The position numbers were made by a program, and so were the translations under genes. This document shows, in pieces, positions 16,859 through 25,966 of a stretch of 64,000 nucleotides of DNA. The notes under the pieces were generated by a model, which saw nothing but the letters and a program-made list of their open reading frames with translations, did no database searches and was not told the origin of the DNA. Each line of letters begins with the position of its first letter. The first letter of the stretch is position 1. The DNA comes from JAEUOS01 sp965279115 (GTDB lineage: Bacteria > Pseudomonadota > Gammaproteobacteria > Burkholderiales > JAEUOS01), in contig OZ257137.1 in NCBI GenBank assembly GCA_965279115.1, positions 6,634,001-6,698,000 on the forward strand, read 5' to 3'.

Positions 16859-17824
16859 ATGCATACGATGATCCGTGCCCTGCTGGCGGTGATACTGGCG
16901 GCGCTCCCGGCGCTTGCCCACCCGCAGGCATTTCCAGCCAAGCCGCTGCGACTGATCGTGCCCTTCCCGCCCGGCGGAGCGGCCGACATCTACGGGCGCC
17001 TGCTTGCCGATCACATGGGGCGTGGACTGGGCCAGCCGATCCTGGTGGAGAACAAACCCGGCGGCTCGACCATCATCGGCACCGAGATGGTCGCACGCGC
17101 TCCTGCAGACGGGCATACGCTGCTGATCGTGTTTCCGAGTTTCCTGATCAACAGCGCCATGCGTGCGAACGTGCCTTACGACGCTGCGCGTGACTTCCGC
17201 GCCGTGGGCCAGGCGATCTCGGTGCCGATGGCCATCGCGGTCACGCCCAGCCTGCCGATTCGCAACATGGCCGAACTGATCGCCTATGCCAAGGCCAAAC
17301 CCGGCGACATTTCGTACGGGACGCCGGGCATCGGCACCACCCACCATGTGATCGGGGAGATGTTCCGGCTGGCCGCCGGCATACAGATCACCCATGCGCC
17401 CTTCCAAGGCGAAATCCCGGCGCTCACGGCGGCCTCCGGCGGACACCTGCCGATGGTGCTGGTCAACGCGTCGGCGGTCGCGCCGTACGCAAAGAACGGG
17501 CGGGTCCGCGCCATCGTCGTGACCACCCGTGAACGGGTCGAGCAGATGCCCGACATCCCCACCATGCGCGAGGTCGGGCTGGCCGACATCGAGTCCTCGA
17601 ACTGGTCAGGCATCGTGGTCGCGTCCGCGACGCCGAATTCGGCGGTGACGCGGCTGAATGCGGAACTGGTCAAGGCTCTCTCGAGCACGGAGGTGAAGGA
17701 AAAATTCCAGGCCCTGAGCATGGTGCCGACGCCGGGCACCGCCGAACAGTTCGGCGCCATGCTGCAGGCCGAGGCCGCCCGCTACGTCAAGGCAGCGCGC
17801 GCCGCGGGGCTGAAACTGGAGTAG
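16859..17824 (+). CDS. Tripartite tricarboxylate (Bug/TctC) periplasmic receptor
   Basis: The 321-residue product has a signal peptide (MIRALLAVILAALPALAHPQ) and the Bug motifs FPAKPLRLIVPFPPGG, ILVENKPGGST and THAPFQGEIPAL. The PYKG segment is PFQG here. The start at 16859 is preceded by AGGGGA; a second ATG three codons on is possible. It stands alone between a divergent and a convergent Bug gene. The likely role is high-affinity capture of a carboxylate in the periplasm. Confidence 0.89.
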   Translation: MHTMIRALLAVILAALPALAHPQAFPAKPLRLIVPFPPGGAADIYGRLLADHMGRGLGQPILVENKPGGSTIIGTEMVARAPADGHTLLIVFPSFLINSAMRANVPYDAARDFRAVGQAISVPMAIAVTPSLPIRNMAELIAYAKAKPGDISYGTPGIGTTHHVIGEMFRLAAGIQITHAPFQGEIPALTAASGGHLPMVLVNASAVAPYAKNGRVRAIVVTTRERVEQMPDIPTMREVGLADIESSNWSGIVVASATPNSAVTRLNAELVKALSSTEVKEKFQALSMVPTPGTAEQFGAMLQAEAARYVKAARAAGLKLE

Positions 17825-17896
17825 CGCATACGTTATGCCGGTGGCTGGCCCGTATTGCGGTGCCTGCCTGCCGCGCGCGGCGGCGCCGCGGGTTGA

Positions 17897-18886
17897 TCAC
17901 TCCGGTGTGATCTTTCCCACCTGGATGACGCGCGCCCATTTCTTCAGGTCGGCCTGGATCAGCTTGCCGAATTCCGCCGGTGAATTGCCGATCGCGACCA
18001 CCCCTTGCGCGGCGAGCTTTTCCTTTGCCTCGCGGGTCGATACGGTCCGCGCGATCTCGGTGTACAGGCGCTGGATGATGGGCGCCGGCGTACCGGCCGG
18101 CGCGACGATGCCGAACCAGGTACCCGCCTCGAAGCCGGGCAGGCCGGACTCGGCCACCGTGGGAATCTCCGGCGCGGCCTCGATGCGCTCCGTGCCGGTG
18201 ACTGCGATGGCGCGCAGCTTGCCGGATTTCGCATGGGGCAGGGAGATGATGGGGTTGTTGAACATGAAGGTGATCTGCCCGCCGAGCAGGTCGGTGGTGG
18301 CGGGGGCCTGACCCTTGTAGGGAACGTGGACGATGTCGATGCCCGCCATCTGCTTGAACAGTTCGCCGGAAAGGTGCGATGCCACGCCTATGCCGGCCGA
18401 ACCAAAGGTGACGCTGCCCGGCTTGGCACGCGCCAGTTGTATCAGTTCGGCCGTGGTGCGCACCGGGACAGCGGGATTGACGACGATGACGAAAGGCGTG
18501 GATGCCACCAGCGATACCGGCACCAGGTCCCTTTCGTAGCTGAAGGGCATGCTCTTGTAGAGAGCCGGACTGATGGTGTCGCCGACATTGCTCACCAGGA
18601 GCGTGTAGCCGTCCGGCGCCGATTTGGCGACGAATTCCGCGCCGACGCCGCCGCCCGCGCCGGTCCGGTTGTCCACCACCACCGGCTGGCCGAACGCCGT
18701 GCCCAGACCGGTTGCGACCAGGCGTCCGAGCAGGTCCGCCGGACCGCCCGGCGCGAACGGCACGACGACGCGCACCGGCCGGTTCGGATACGTCGCGCCG
18801 GCTTGTTGCGCACCGGCATGCATGGCCGCGCACGACACCAGGACTGCGAAAAGGCGCCGCAAGCCGCGCCGGTGCGAATGCATCAT
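17897..18886 (-). CDS. Tripartite tricarboxylate (Bug/TctC) periplasmic receptor
   Basis: The 329-residue product has a signal peptide of about 25-30 residues (cut near MHAGAQ) followed by YPNRPVRVVVPFAPGGPAD, VVVDNRTGAGGG and VHVPYKGQAPAT. GGAGGA is well placed for the ATG at 18886; neighbouring ATGs at 18892 and 18883 are alternatives. It is divergent from the hydrolase-GMC gene pair, so a shared promoter region may link uptake with that oxidation/hydrolysis pair. Confidence 0.9.
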   Translation of the reverse strand: MMHSHRRGLRRLFAVLVSCAAMHAGAQQAGATYPNRPVRVVVPFAPGGPADLLGRLVATGLGTAFGQPVVVDNRTGAGGGVGAEFVAKSAPDGYTLLVSNVGDTISPALYKSMPFSYERDLVPVSLVASTPFVIVVNPAVPVRTTAELIQLARAKPGSVTFGSAGIGVASHLSGELFKQMAGIDIVHVPYKGQAPATTDLLGGQITFMFNNPIISLPHAKSGKLRAIAVTGTERIEAAPEIPTVAESGLPGFEAGTWFGIVAPAGTPAPIIQRLYTEIARTVSTREAKEKLAAQGVVAIGNSPAEFGKLIQADLKKWARVIQVGKITPE

Positions 18887-18932
18887 CGTCATCTCCTCCG
18901 GCCGCGCCGCGCGTGCGCGGACGGTCCCTTGT

Positions 18933-18962
18933 TTGCCACCCGGTGCGGGCATGGCGTAATCT
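18933..18962 (+). promoter_or_regulatory. Possible promoter of the hydrolase-GMC operon
   Basis: TTGCCA and TAATCT are spaced by 18 bases, about 107 bases before the hydrolase ATG. The boxes are moderate matches and the leader would be long, so this is tentative. Confidence 0.3.
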
Positions 18963-19069
18963 TCGCGCCGAACCAGCGGCAATTTTTCAGTTTTCAATTG
19001 GCCGTCGCAGCGCCCGCGCCTCGCACCACAAGCGGGCCGCAGTCGAACCACCCTCCAGCGGAGCACACC

Positions 19070-19915
19070 ATGCCACTCCTTGAACGCGCGGGCAAACCCG
19101 GCCTGTATTACGAGATCGACGACTTCACCGACCCCTGGCGCCAGGCGCCGGTGATGATACTTCAGCACGGCTATGGGCGGTCGTCGCAGTTCTGGCGCAG
19201 ATGGGTGCCCTACCTCGCCCGCTTCTACCGCGTGGTGCGGCCCGACCTGCGCGGACACGGGCAAAGCCATGTCGACCTCGCCACCTGCGCGAGCTTCACC
19301 GTCGACACCTATGTCGAAGACATCATCGATGTGATCGACATGCTCGGCGGCGGCCAGGTCCATTATTGCGGCGAGTCGTTCGCCGGCATCCTCGGCATGG
19401 TGCTGGGCGCGGAACATCCGCACAAGCTGCGCACACTTTCGATGGTCTCCGCGCCATTGACGATTTCCACCTCGCTGCGCGACGCCTGGAACTGCGGCTT
19501 CGGCTCGCTGCGCGAGGCGCTCGAAAAGCTCGGCAACGTCGAGTGGGCGCGCCAGACCAATGCCAGCACGCGCTTTCCGCCCGGCACCGATCCCGGCGCG
19601 ATCGAGTGGTACGCGCGCGAAATGGCCAAGACGCCGGCCGAGGTGCTGATCACCTTCTTCGACCTCATCTGCAAGTCCAGCGCCGGCCCTTACCTTTCGC
19701 GCGTCTCGACGCCCATGCTGGGCCTCTACCCTTCACGCGGGCGCATCACCGGGCCCAACGAAGAGGCGATCCACAAGATCATCGCCGAGAAGGGCATGAA
19801 ATACGTGAGCTTTCCCACCGAGTTCCATTCCATCCAGTTCATGTTGCCGGCCGCCTGCGCGACCAATGTGCTGCACTTCGCCTCGCAACACGACGGCGTG
19901 TCCTGCCGCGAATGA
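19070..19915 (+). CDS. Alpha/beta hydrolase with GESFA nucleophile elbow
   Basis: The 281-residue product is an alpha/beta hydrolase. The oxyanion loop is LQHGYGRSSQFW, the VRPDLRGHGQS strand is typical, and the nucleophile is Ser103 in CGESFAG, a G-x-S-x-A elbow rather than G-x-S-x-G. A candidate catalytic histidine is in TEFHSIQF near the C-terminus. It has no signal peptide. GGAG is six bases before the ATG. Its stop overlaps the ATG of the GMC oxidoreductase gene by four bases, so both are translated together and probably act in sequence on one compound, for example an ester or 1,3-dicarbonyl. The substrate is unknown. Confidence 0.83.
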   Translation: MPLLERAGKPGLYYEIDDFTDPWRQAPVMILQHGYGRSSQFWRRWVPYLARFYRVVRPDLRGHGQSHVDLATCASFTVDTYVEDIIDVIDMLGGGQVHYCGESFAGILGMVLGAEHPHKLRTLSMVSAPLTISTSLRDAWNCGFGSLREALEKLGNVEWARQTNASTRFPPGTDPGAIEWYAREMAKTPAEVLITFFDLICKSSAGPYLSRVSTPMLGLYPSRGRITGPNEEAIHKIIAEKGMKYVSFPTEFHSIQFMLPAACATNVLHFASQHDGVSCRE

Positions 19916-21555
19916 AAGACGCAAAGGCAACGGTGTCCGAAACGTTCGACTATGTGGTGGTGGGCTCCGGCCCGGCAGGGTCGCTGCTCGCCAACCGCCT
20001 GACCGAGGACCGCGATGCCACGGTGTGCGTGCTCGAAGCCGGCCCCGCCGACACCAGCCGCTATGTGCGCATCCCGGCCGGGTTCGTCAAGCTGCTCTAC
20101 AACCCCACCCTGCTCTGGCAATACGCCAGCGAACCCGAACCGGCCACCGCGGGCCGCGAAATCCGCCTGGTGCAGGGGCGCATCGTCGGCGGTTCGAGCT
20201 CGCTCAACGGGCTGGTGTACAGCCGCGGCCAGGCCGATGACTTCAACGACTGGGCAGCGCTCGGCAACCCGGGCTGGGGCTTCGCCGATGTGCTGCCCTA
20301 TTTCATGCGTTCCGAGCGGCGGGTCGGAGCCGCGGACGAAAGCCTGCGCGGGCGCAGCGGCGCCCTGCCGATCACCGACCCGGACTGGACCCATCCGCTG
20401 TGCGAGGCCTTCATCAAGGGCGCGGCCGACTTGGGCATACCGCGCAACCATGACCACAACGGGGCAGCCCAGGAAGGCGCCGGTTATTTCCAGCGCAACA
20501 TCTTCGGCGGCCGGCGCATCACCTGCGCCGACGCCTTCCTGCACCCGGCGATCCGCCGCGGCGGTGTCGACCTGCGTGTCGAAGCGCTGGCGCATGAGAT
20601 CATTTTCGAAGGCACCCGTGCCGTCGGGGTGCGCTACGAACAAGGCGGCCAGATGCGCGAGGTGCGCGCGCGCCGCGAGGTGATCGCATGCGCCGGCGCG
20701 CTCCATTCACCCAAGCTGCTGCTGCATTCCGGCATCGGCCCTGCGGCCCAATTGCAGGCCATGGGCATCAAGGTGCGGCAAGACCTGCCCGGCGTGGGCG
20801 GGAACCTGCGCGACCACTACACCGTGCGCATGGTCTGGCGCGCCCGCAATACGCGGACCCTCAACGAGATCTCGCGCGGCTGGCGCCTCGGGCTGGAAAT
20901 CGCGAAATGGCTGGCCGGACGCCCGAGCATCCTGGCGCTCAGCCCCTCGCTGGTACATGTGTACTGGAAATCCCGTCCCGAGCTCACCCGCGGCGACATC
21001 CAGGTGCTGTTCACGCCCGGTAGCTACAAGGAGGGCCTGGCCTACGTGCTGGACGACTTCCCCGGCATGAGCTGCGGCGCCCGCCAGCAGCGGCCCGAAA
21101 GCCAGGGATACGTGCGCTTGCGCTCGGCGGACCCGCGGGAAGCGCCGCGGGTGCAACCCAATTACCTGGTCGACCCGCGTGACCAGGTAGTCCTGCTCAC
21201 CGCGATCAAACTGGCGCGGCAGCTCATGGGGTCCGGCCCGATGGCCGACTACTTCGAGGCGGAGAACCTGCCGGGTGCCGGGGTTGCGACCGATGACGAA
21301 TTACTGGACTTCGCGCGCAGGCGCGGTTCGACCGCCTACCATCTGGTGGGCACCTGCAAGATGGGACCGGCAACCGACCCTGCGGCAGTGGTGGACAACA
21401 CCCTGAAGGTGCGCGGCCTGCAGGGCCTGCGGGTGGTGGACGCGTCGGTGATGCCGCAAGTGCCCTCGGCCAACACGCTGGCGGCCTCCCTCATGGTGGC
21501 GGAGAAGGCCGCAGACCTGATCCGCGGGCAGGCGCCGCTTTCAGTTATGCGCTGA
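19912..21555 (+). CDS. GMC family FAD-dependent oxidoreductase
   Basis: The 547-residue product is a glucose-methanol-choline oxidoreductase. The FAD-binding motif VGSGPAGS is at residues 17-24, followed by LEAGP, GRIVGGSSSLNGL (GMC signature 1) and ACAGALHSPKLLLHSGIGP (signature 2). The active-site region shows AYHLVGTCKMG and PSANTLA. It has no signal peptide. It oxidises an alcohol to an aldehyde or ketone in the cytoplasm or on the membrane face. The ATGA overlap with the hydrolase gene indicates coupling. Choline- or polyethylene-glycol-dehydrogenase-like activities are possible; none is proved. Confidence 0.9.
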   Translation: MKDAKATVSETFDYVVVGSGPAGSLLANRLTEDRDATVCVLEAGPADTSRYVRIPAGFVKLLYNPTLLWQYASEPEPATAGREIRLVQGRIVGGSSSLNGLVYSRGQADDFNDWAALGNPGWGFADVLPYFMRSERRVGAADESLRGRSGALPITDPDWTHPLCEAFIKGAADLGIPRNHDHNGAAQEGAGYFQRNIFGGRRITCADAFLHPAIRRGGVDLRVEALAHEIIFEGTRAVGVRYEQGGQMREVRARREVIACAGALHSPKLLLHSGIGPAAQLQAMGIKVRQDLPGVGGNLRDHYTVRMVWRARNTRTLNEISRGWRLGLEIAKWLAGRPSILALSPSLVHVYWKSRPELTRGDIQVLFTPGSYKEGLAYVLDDFPGMSCGARQQRPESQGYVRLRSADPREAPRVQPNYLVDPRDQVVLLTAIKLARQLMGSGPMADYFEAENLPGAGVATDDELLDFARRRGSTAYHLVGTCKMGPATDPAAVVDNTLKVRGLQGLRVVDASVMPQVPSANTLAASLMVAEKAADLIRGQAPLSVMR

Positions 21556-21649
21556 ACGCAACTGAATCATCCTTTTTCACGCCCTGCTGGCGAACCGGGA
21601 CGCCGACACGTACACTTCCGTTTCGCGAGCACGACCCGGGGGGGCAGGC

Positions 21650-21895
21650 ATGCAAGGTGAATTTTTCGGCGATCCAGACCGGCGCCGCAAGCCGTCGGCT
21701 TCCGCTTTCCGCACCAAGGGAAAGCCCGCCAAGGTCGCGATCCGCGTCACCCAGAGCGGTGAAGTGGCGGTATCCGGGTTGAGCCGATTCCCCATCACGC
21801 TTCACAAGGAGCAATGGCACCGGCTCCTTGCCATGTCCGACGAGATCCGCGAATTCATCGCCGCGCACGAAGGTGAACTGCTGCCGGAATCGTGA
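21650..21895 (+). CDS. Small protein of unknown function
   Basis: An 81-residue basic-then-acidic protein that I do not recognise. The first 25 residues are rich in Arg, Lys and Pro and look disordered; the rest (KVAIRVTQSGEVAVSGL, then a helix EQWHRLLAMSDEIREFI) could form a small beta-hairpin plus helix. A G-rich stretch precedes the ATG. It has no signal peptide or membrane segment. It ends only nine bases from the convergent pilin gene. Codon use is like that of its neighbours, so it is probably a real gene. Confidence 0.55.
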   Translation: MQGEFFGDPDRRRKPSASAFRTKGKPAKVAIRVTQSGEVAVSGLSRFPITLHKEQWHRLLAMSDEIREFIAAHEGELLPES

Positions 21896-21904
21896 GCGAA
21901 CGGT

Positions 21905-22309
21905 TCAGCGGCAGCTTGCCGGCATGTAACGCGAAGGCGCGCCCTGGCAAGACCAGGTGATCGTGCCGGTGCCGGTGTTGTAGGTTGGCGTGATGGTGAT
22001 GGTCACGTTCTGGCCGATCGACGTGCTCATGGTGTTACCTGAAATGACGATCACGCCGTTCTGCGCGATCGATCCGCCCGATATCTTGCCCACCGCCGAG
22101 AGCGTGATGCCGGATCCGGCGTTGGTGGGGTCGTTGTCGATCGAGAACTTTTCTGTGATGGTGGTGCGATACGCGCCGCCTGCGAGTATCAACTCCGACA
22201 CCTTGGCACGTACGGTGTAGTCCATGTAGGCCGGCAGGGCGACGGCGGCGAGGATGCCGATGATGGCGACCACAATCATCAGCTCGATGAGCGTAAAACC
22301 TTTTTGCAT
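21905..22309 (-). CDS. Type IV pilin (PilA-like)
   Basis: The 134-residue product is a type IV prepilin. The leader MQKG is followed by FTLIELMIVVAIIGILAAVALPAY, with the prepilin-peptidase site G^F and the conserved Glu at mature position 5. The C-terminus holds a two-cysteine loop (SCQGAPSRYMPASC), the usual D-region disulfide. AAGGAAG lies upstream of the ATG. It would be the major or a minor subunit of a pilus for adhesion, twitching or DNA uptake. No assembly genes are nearby, so it is an isolated pilin gene. Confidence 0.92.
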   Translation of the reverse strand: MQKGFTLIELMIVVAIIGILAAVALPAYMDYTVRAKVSELILAGGAYRTTITEKFSIDNDPTNAGSGITLSAVGKISGGSIAQNGVIVISGNTMSTSIGQNVTITITPTYNTGTGTITWSCQGAPSRYMPASCR

Positions 22310-22465
22310 TCGGCTTCCTTCGGGAAACGCGCGGCGCCCGGTTGGCGCCACCACATGCGCAGGCTAGGCGGATGATTCGGCCGGGTCTGTACGCCAGCGA
22401 ACGGAAAGCCTTAGGAGGCGCCGGGTACTTCGAAGCCTGCGGCTTCTTGAGCCGGCAGGATGCGA

Positions 22466-22675
22466 TCAATCGTCCAGTGCGAAGCCGACCTTCATCGACA
22501 CCTGCCAATGCGCGACTTCGTCGTCCTTGATGTGGCCGCGAATCTGCTGGATTTCAAACCAGCGCAACTTGCGCACTGTTTTGGCGGCCTTGCGAATGGC
22601 GACTGTCACCGCGTCCTCCACGCTCAGCGTGGACGACCCGGTAAGTTCCAGCGATTTATAGATGTGATCCGGCAT
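22466..22675 (-). CDS. Dodecin family flavin-binding protein
   Basis: The 69-residue product matches dodecins: YKSLELTGSSTLSVEDAV, then the aromatic flavin-stacking segment LRWFEIQQIRGHI with its conserved tryptophan, then the WQVSMKVGF end strand. Dodecins form 12-subunit hollow spheres that store or sequester riboflavin, FMN or related flavins in the cytoplasm. It is a single gene between the pilin gene and a dienelactone-hydrolase-like gene; GGGG precedes the ATG at a suitable distance. Confidence 0.9.
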   Translation of the reverse strand: MPDHIYKSLELTGSSTLSVEDAVTVAIRKAAKTVRKLRWFEIQQIRGHIKDDEVAHWQVSMKVGFALDD

Positions 22676-22844
22676 TTGCGCCCCTTCTCTCGCCTTGTCG
22701 GCTTGATTGGAAAGAGCTCATGTTTTATCGCCCGCCATGTGGCGGGTCGGTGCGCCTGCGCGCTTAGGGCATGTGCCTTTCATCACCCAAGGGCAGACGC
22801 CATCGCCAGCCCGGCCATGCGCGGGCCGCGAACCGCAGCGCCAG

Positions 22845-23615
22845 TCAGGCGGCCAGCAGCAACTGCCGGCGCAACATCGCGTGGATCACTTCCCAGTCGC
22901 GCGCCGCGGCCTTGCCATCGAACACATCGCGGTCGTAGAAAGCGTAACCATGGCCGGCGCCGGGGTGCACCTCATGCCGATAAGTCACCGGGCAAGGCCG
23001 CATCAGTTCGGCCATGCGGGCCACCTGGGCGGGTGGCGTGTGCGAGTCCTTTTCGCCGAAGCCGCAATACAACTCCCCGCGCAGCGCCGCAAAATGCGGA
23101 TGCGGCGAATCGGCGTGGTCCGAGATCATCTCCGTGCCGTGCAGGCTGATGGTGGCGCGGAAAGCGTCCGGGTAGGCGATCGCGGCGCACAGGGCGTGAC
23201 GCCCGCCCATGCAATAGCCCAGCGCGGCTTTGGGCCCCGGGCTGACGCCGGGATCGGTGGCGAAATGCGCCAGCAACGCGCCGCTGTCGATGACGATCAT
23301 CGCGTTTGTGAGCCGCTTCAGGCTGCCCAGCATCACGCTGCGTACCGCGGGGTCAAGCCGGTCCACCGATACGACCTTGTTCTGCGCGTTGCGGGTGTCG
23401 TAGCGGATTTTTCCTTCGCGGTGATAAAAATTCGGCACCGCGCATACATAGCCCGTGGTGGCGATGCGGCGGGCGATCTCGAACAATTCCTCGCGCAGGC
23501 CCCAGATATCCATGTACAGGATGACCAGCGGATGGGGGCCGCCTTCCTGCGGACGGGTGATGAAGGTGTCGATGGGGCCGTCGGGCGTGGGGATGTCGAT
23601 GAGCGCTTCAATCAT
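22845..23615 (-). CDS. Dienelactone hydrolase family protein
   Basis: The 256-residue product has the cysteine hydrolase triad of dienelactone hydrolases: C135 in GYCMGG, D190 in GEKDSHTPP and H222 in GAGHGYAFYD. The oxyanion strand is VILYMDIWGLREE. It has no signal peptide. Family members open enol-lactones in chloroaromatic breakdown, but many act on other lactones or esters; no chlorocatechol genes are nearby. The start at 23615 gives the standard family N-terminus (IEALIDIPTPDG); 23 extra codons upstream look non-coding. Confidence 0.87.
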   Translation of the reverse strand: MIEALIDIPTPDGPIDTFITRPQEGGPHPLVILYMDIWGLREELFEIARRIATTGYVCAVPNFYHREGKIRYDTRNAQNKVVSVDRLDPAVRSVMLGSLKRLTNAMIVIDSGALLAHFATDPGVSPGPKAALGYCMGGRHALCAAIAYPDAFRATISLHGTEMISDHADSPHPHFAALRGELYCGFGEKDSHTPPAQVARMAELMRPCPVTYRHEVHPGAGHGYAFYDRDVFDGKAAARDWEVIHAMLRRQLLLAA

Positions 23616-23770
23616 GTCGTGAACCTGTTTCGAGGGATTGGCCGGCAATGGCGCCTTGCGGCGCCGGTGCCCGATCCCAAGCATTGACCGTACCAGTTAT
23701 CGACCCGGCCATCAGGAACGCTGGTCCTCACTGGGGCGCCCGCCCACGCCCCGACAACCCCCCTTCCGTC

Positions 23771-24517
23771 CTATGTCGCTTTGCCCGCGCCTGACAAGCG
23801 CCCGATCAGGAAGTCGAAAATGTCCTGCAATTGCTCGCCTTCCGGGTTCTTGTGGGGGCCCATGTAGATGGTGAGGCGCTTGTCCGGCGTGCCGAGCAGG
23901 TCGAAAAGGGTGATCTGGCTGTCGCGCGTGAAAAGCTCGTCATCCCATTTCTGGTGGAACAGCACGCCGCACTGCACCTTGGGCGCATCCTGCGCAAGGC
24001 GTTCGCTGTTGGGAAACGAAAGCCCCCACATGCCCAGCACGGCGGCGCGAATGCGCGGTTCTGCCGCCAGGAGGGGCAGCCCGTAGGCGGTACCCATCGA
24101 AATGCCTTTCCAGGCGATTGCCGTGGCATCGATTTCCGGCAGGGTACATAGCGCATCGATGGCGGCGCGCCAGTCGGCGACCATCGGGTCGACACTGCCG
24201 CCGGCTTTCCACAAGGCCAGAAATTCGTCGCGCACCGGCAGGCCATCGGCGAACACCGCGCGCCGATCGCCGTGCACCGGCCCGTCGATGGCGGCCACCG
24301 CGATGCCATGCCGGCTGGCCATGGGCAATGCGATATCGAGCACCAGTTGCGACTTCTTGTGCCCGGAACCGCCATGGCCTACCAGCACCAGCGGGCACTT
24401 GCCAGCCGGCATGGCAGGTGTCCACAGGGCAACAGGTACCTTGCGCCCATCCACCTGCAAGGTGAATTCACGGCGGGTGACGCCGTCTTTTGTTTCGGGG
24501 TTGCCGGACCATTCCAT
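23771..24517 (-). CDS. Alpha/beta hydrolase (dienelactone hydrolase-like)
   Basis: The 248-residue product has an alpha/beta-hydrolase layout: oxyanion loop VGHGGSGHKK, nucleophile Ser140 in KGISMGTAYG (G-x-S-x-G), an acidic residue in KWDDELF and a histidine in GPHKNPEG. It uses serine, unlike the cysteine enzyme next to it. It is probably a cytoplasmic esterase or acylpeptidase-like enzyme; substrate unknown. The start at 24517 has GGAG nine bases upstream; an ATG at 24532 lacks one. It is divergent from the CoA-transferase gene. Confidence 0.8.
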   Translation of the reverse strand: MEWSGNPETKDGVTRREFTLQVDGRKVPVALWTPAMPAGKCPLVLVGHGGSGHKKSQLVLDIALPMASRHGIAVAAIDGPVHGDRRAVFADGLPVRDEFLALWKAGGSVDPMVADWRAAIDALCTLPEIDATAIAWKGISMGTAYGLPLLAAEPRIRAAVLGMWGLSFPNSERLAQDAPKVQCGVLFHQKWDDELFTRDSQITLFDLLGTPDKRLTIYMGPHKNPEGEQLQDIFDFLIGRLSGAGKAT

Positions 24518-24689
24518 TGCATTGGTCTCCATGTGGGGTTGGTAATCAGGTTCGGAGCCTAGCCGTTTTACACCAGATCGCGGGGCGCGCGCCATCTGGC
24601 GCGGCGCCGGCTGAGATTCATGGCGGGTCTTGCCCCTTACTTGGGTACACTCAAGAATCCATTCGATCCGGTAAACGGCCACTGAAGCC

Positions 24690-25856
24690 ATGTCCCTTCC
24701 CCTGAGCAAGTACACGGTCCTCGATCTCACCCGGGCGCGGTCCGGACCCACCTGTGTTCGTCAGCTGGCGAACATGGGTGCAAACGTGATTCAGGTGGAA
24801 GCGCGGGAGGATGTCGATGCCGACTATGCCCGGCACGGATCGGATTTCCAGAACCTGCACCGAAACAAGCGCTCGATGACGCTTGACCTCAAGTCGCCTC
24901 AGGGTCTCGACATCCTGAAGCGACTGGCCGCCAAGGCAGACGTCCTGGTCGAGAATTTCCGCCCGGACGTCAAGCGCAGGCTCGGTATCGACTACGAAAG
25001 CCTCAGCCAGGTCAACCCGCGTCTGGTCTACGGCAGCATTTCGGGCTTTGGTCAAAGCGGACCGTACCGTGACCGCCCCGGATACGACCAGATCGCCCAG
25101 GGCATGGGCGGGCTGATGTCGGTGACCGGTCTGCCCGGCCAGGGGCCGGTCAGGGTGGGGATCCCGATCGCCGACCTGACGGCAGGCATATTCCTCGCAC
25201 AGGGCATTCTCGTGGCGCTCCTCGAGCGTGAACAATCCGGCCGCGGCCAATGGGTGCATACCTCGCTCCTGCAGGCGATGGTCACCATGATGGATTTCCA
25301 GGCCACGCGCTGGCTCATGGACGGCGACGTCCCGCCACAGGCCGGCAACGACCATCCGACGGGAATCCCGACGGGCGTATTCAGGACCGCCGATGGCCAC
25401 ATCAACATTGCCGCCTCCGGTCAACGGATGTTCCGCAGGCTTTGCAAGGCGCTCGGCATCGAATCGCTCGCTGACGATGCGCGCTTTCGTGAACCGCGGG
25501 ACCGGTCCGCCAACCGCCACGAACTGACAGCCGAACTTGAAAAGGTTCTTGAGCAGAACGAAAGTGCCGCCTGGGTGGACCTGCTCAATGCACAAGGGGT
25601 GCCCGCCGGCCCGATACTGAACATGAAGCAGGTATTCGAAAACGAGCAGGTGCAACACTTGGAAATGGCGGTCGCCACAAAGCATCCGACACTCGGGGAC
25701 ATCGCCATCCAGGGGCACCCGTACGTCCTGTCACGCACCCCGGGCGCGCCGCTTACCGCCGCCCCGGATCTTGGGGAGCATACCGGCCAGATACTTGGCG
25801 AGCTCGGGTTTTCAGCAGAAGAGATCGAGCGGTTGCGCAAAGACCAGGTCGTCTAG
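24690..25856 (+). CDS. CaiB/BaiF family (class III) CoA-transferase
   Basis: The 388-residue product is a class III CoA-transferase. The N-terminal Rossmann part shows VLDLTRARSGPTCVRQLANMGANVIQVE and HRNKRSMTLDLKSPQG. The catalytic aspartate is probably D162 in GIPIADLTAG, matching the family position. It moves CoA between carboxylic acids, activating one for breakdown. It is followed after 110 bases by a PuuE-like deacetylase gene on the same strand. The acids are not known; formyl-CoA, succinyl-CoA and benzylsuccinate enzymes are all in this family. Confidence 0.9.
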   Translation: MSLPLSKYTVLDLTRARSGPTCVRQLANMGANVIQVEAREDVDADYARHGSDFQNLHRNKRSMTLDLKSPQGLDILKRLAAKADVLVENFRPDVKRRLGIDYESLSQVNPRLVYGSISGFGQSGPYRDRPGYDQIAQGMGGLMSVTGLPGQGPVRVGIPIADLTAGIFLAQGILVALLEREQSGRGQWVHTSLLQAMVTMMDFQATRWLMDGDVPPQAGNDHPTGIPTGVFRTADGHINIAASGQRMFRRLCKALGIESLADDARFREPRDRSANRHELTAELEKVLEQNESAAWVDLLNAQGVPAGPILNMKQVFENEQVQHLEMAVATKHPTLGDIAIQGHPYVLSRTPGAPLTAAPDLGEHTGQILGELGFSAEEIERLRKDQVV

Positions 25857-25966
25857 CGAAGCTGAAGTTCCATGAATGCGTACGCATCGTGCCCGAAGAG
25901 GGCCACGATGACATTTCACTGATGGTGCGCGGCAGAAACGGCTGCGCCAGATAAAGGAGGAAAACG

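Noticed and set aside
22431..22446. Small GAAGCC-TGC-GGCTTC hairpin after the dodecin gene as a terminator
   Set aside because: The six-base-pair stem with a three-base loop has no T-tract, so it is too weak to list.
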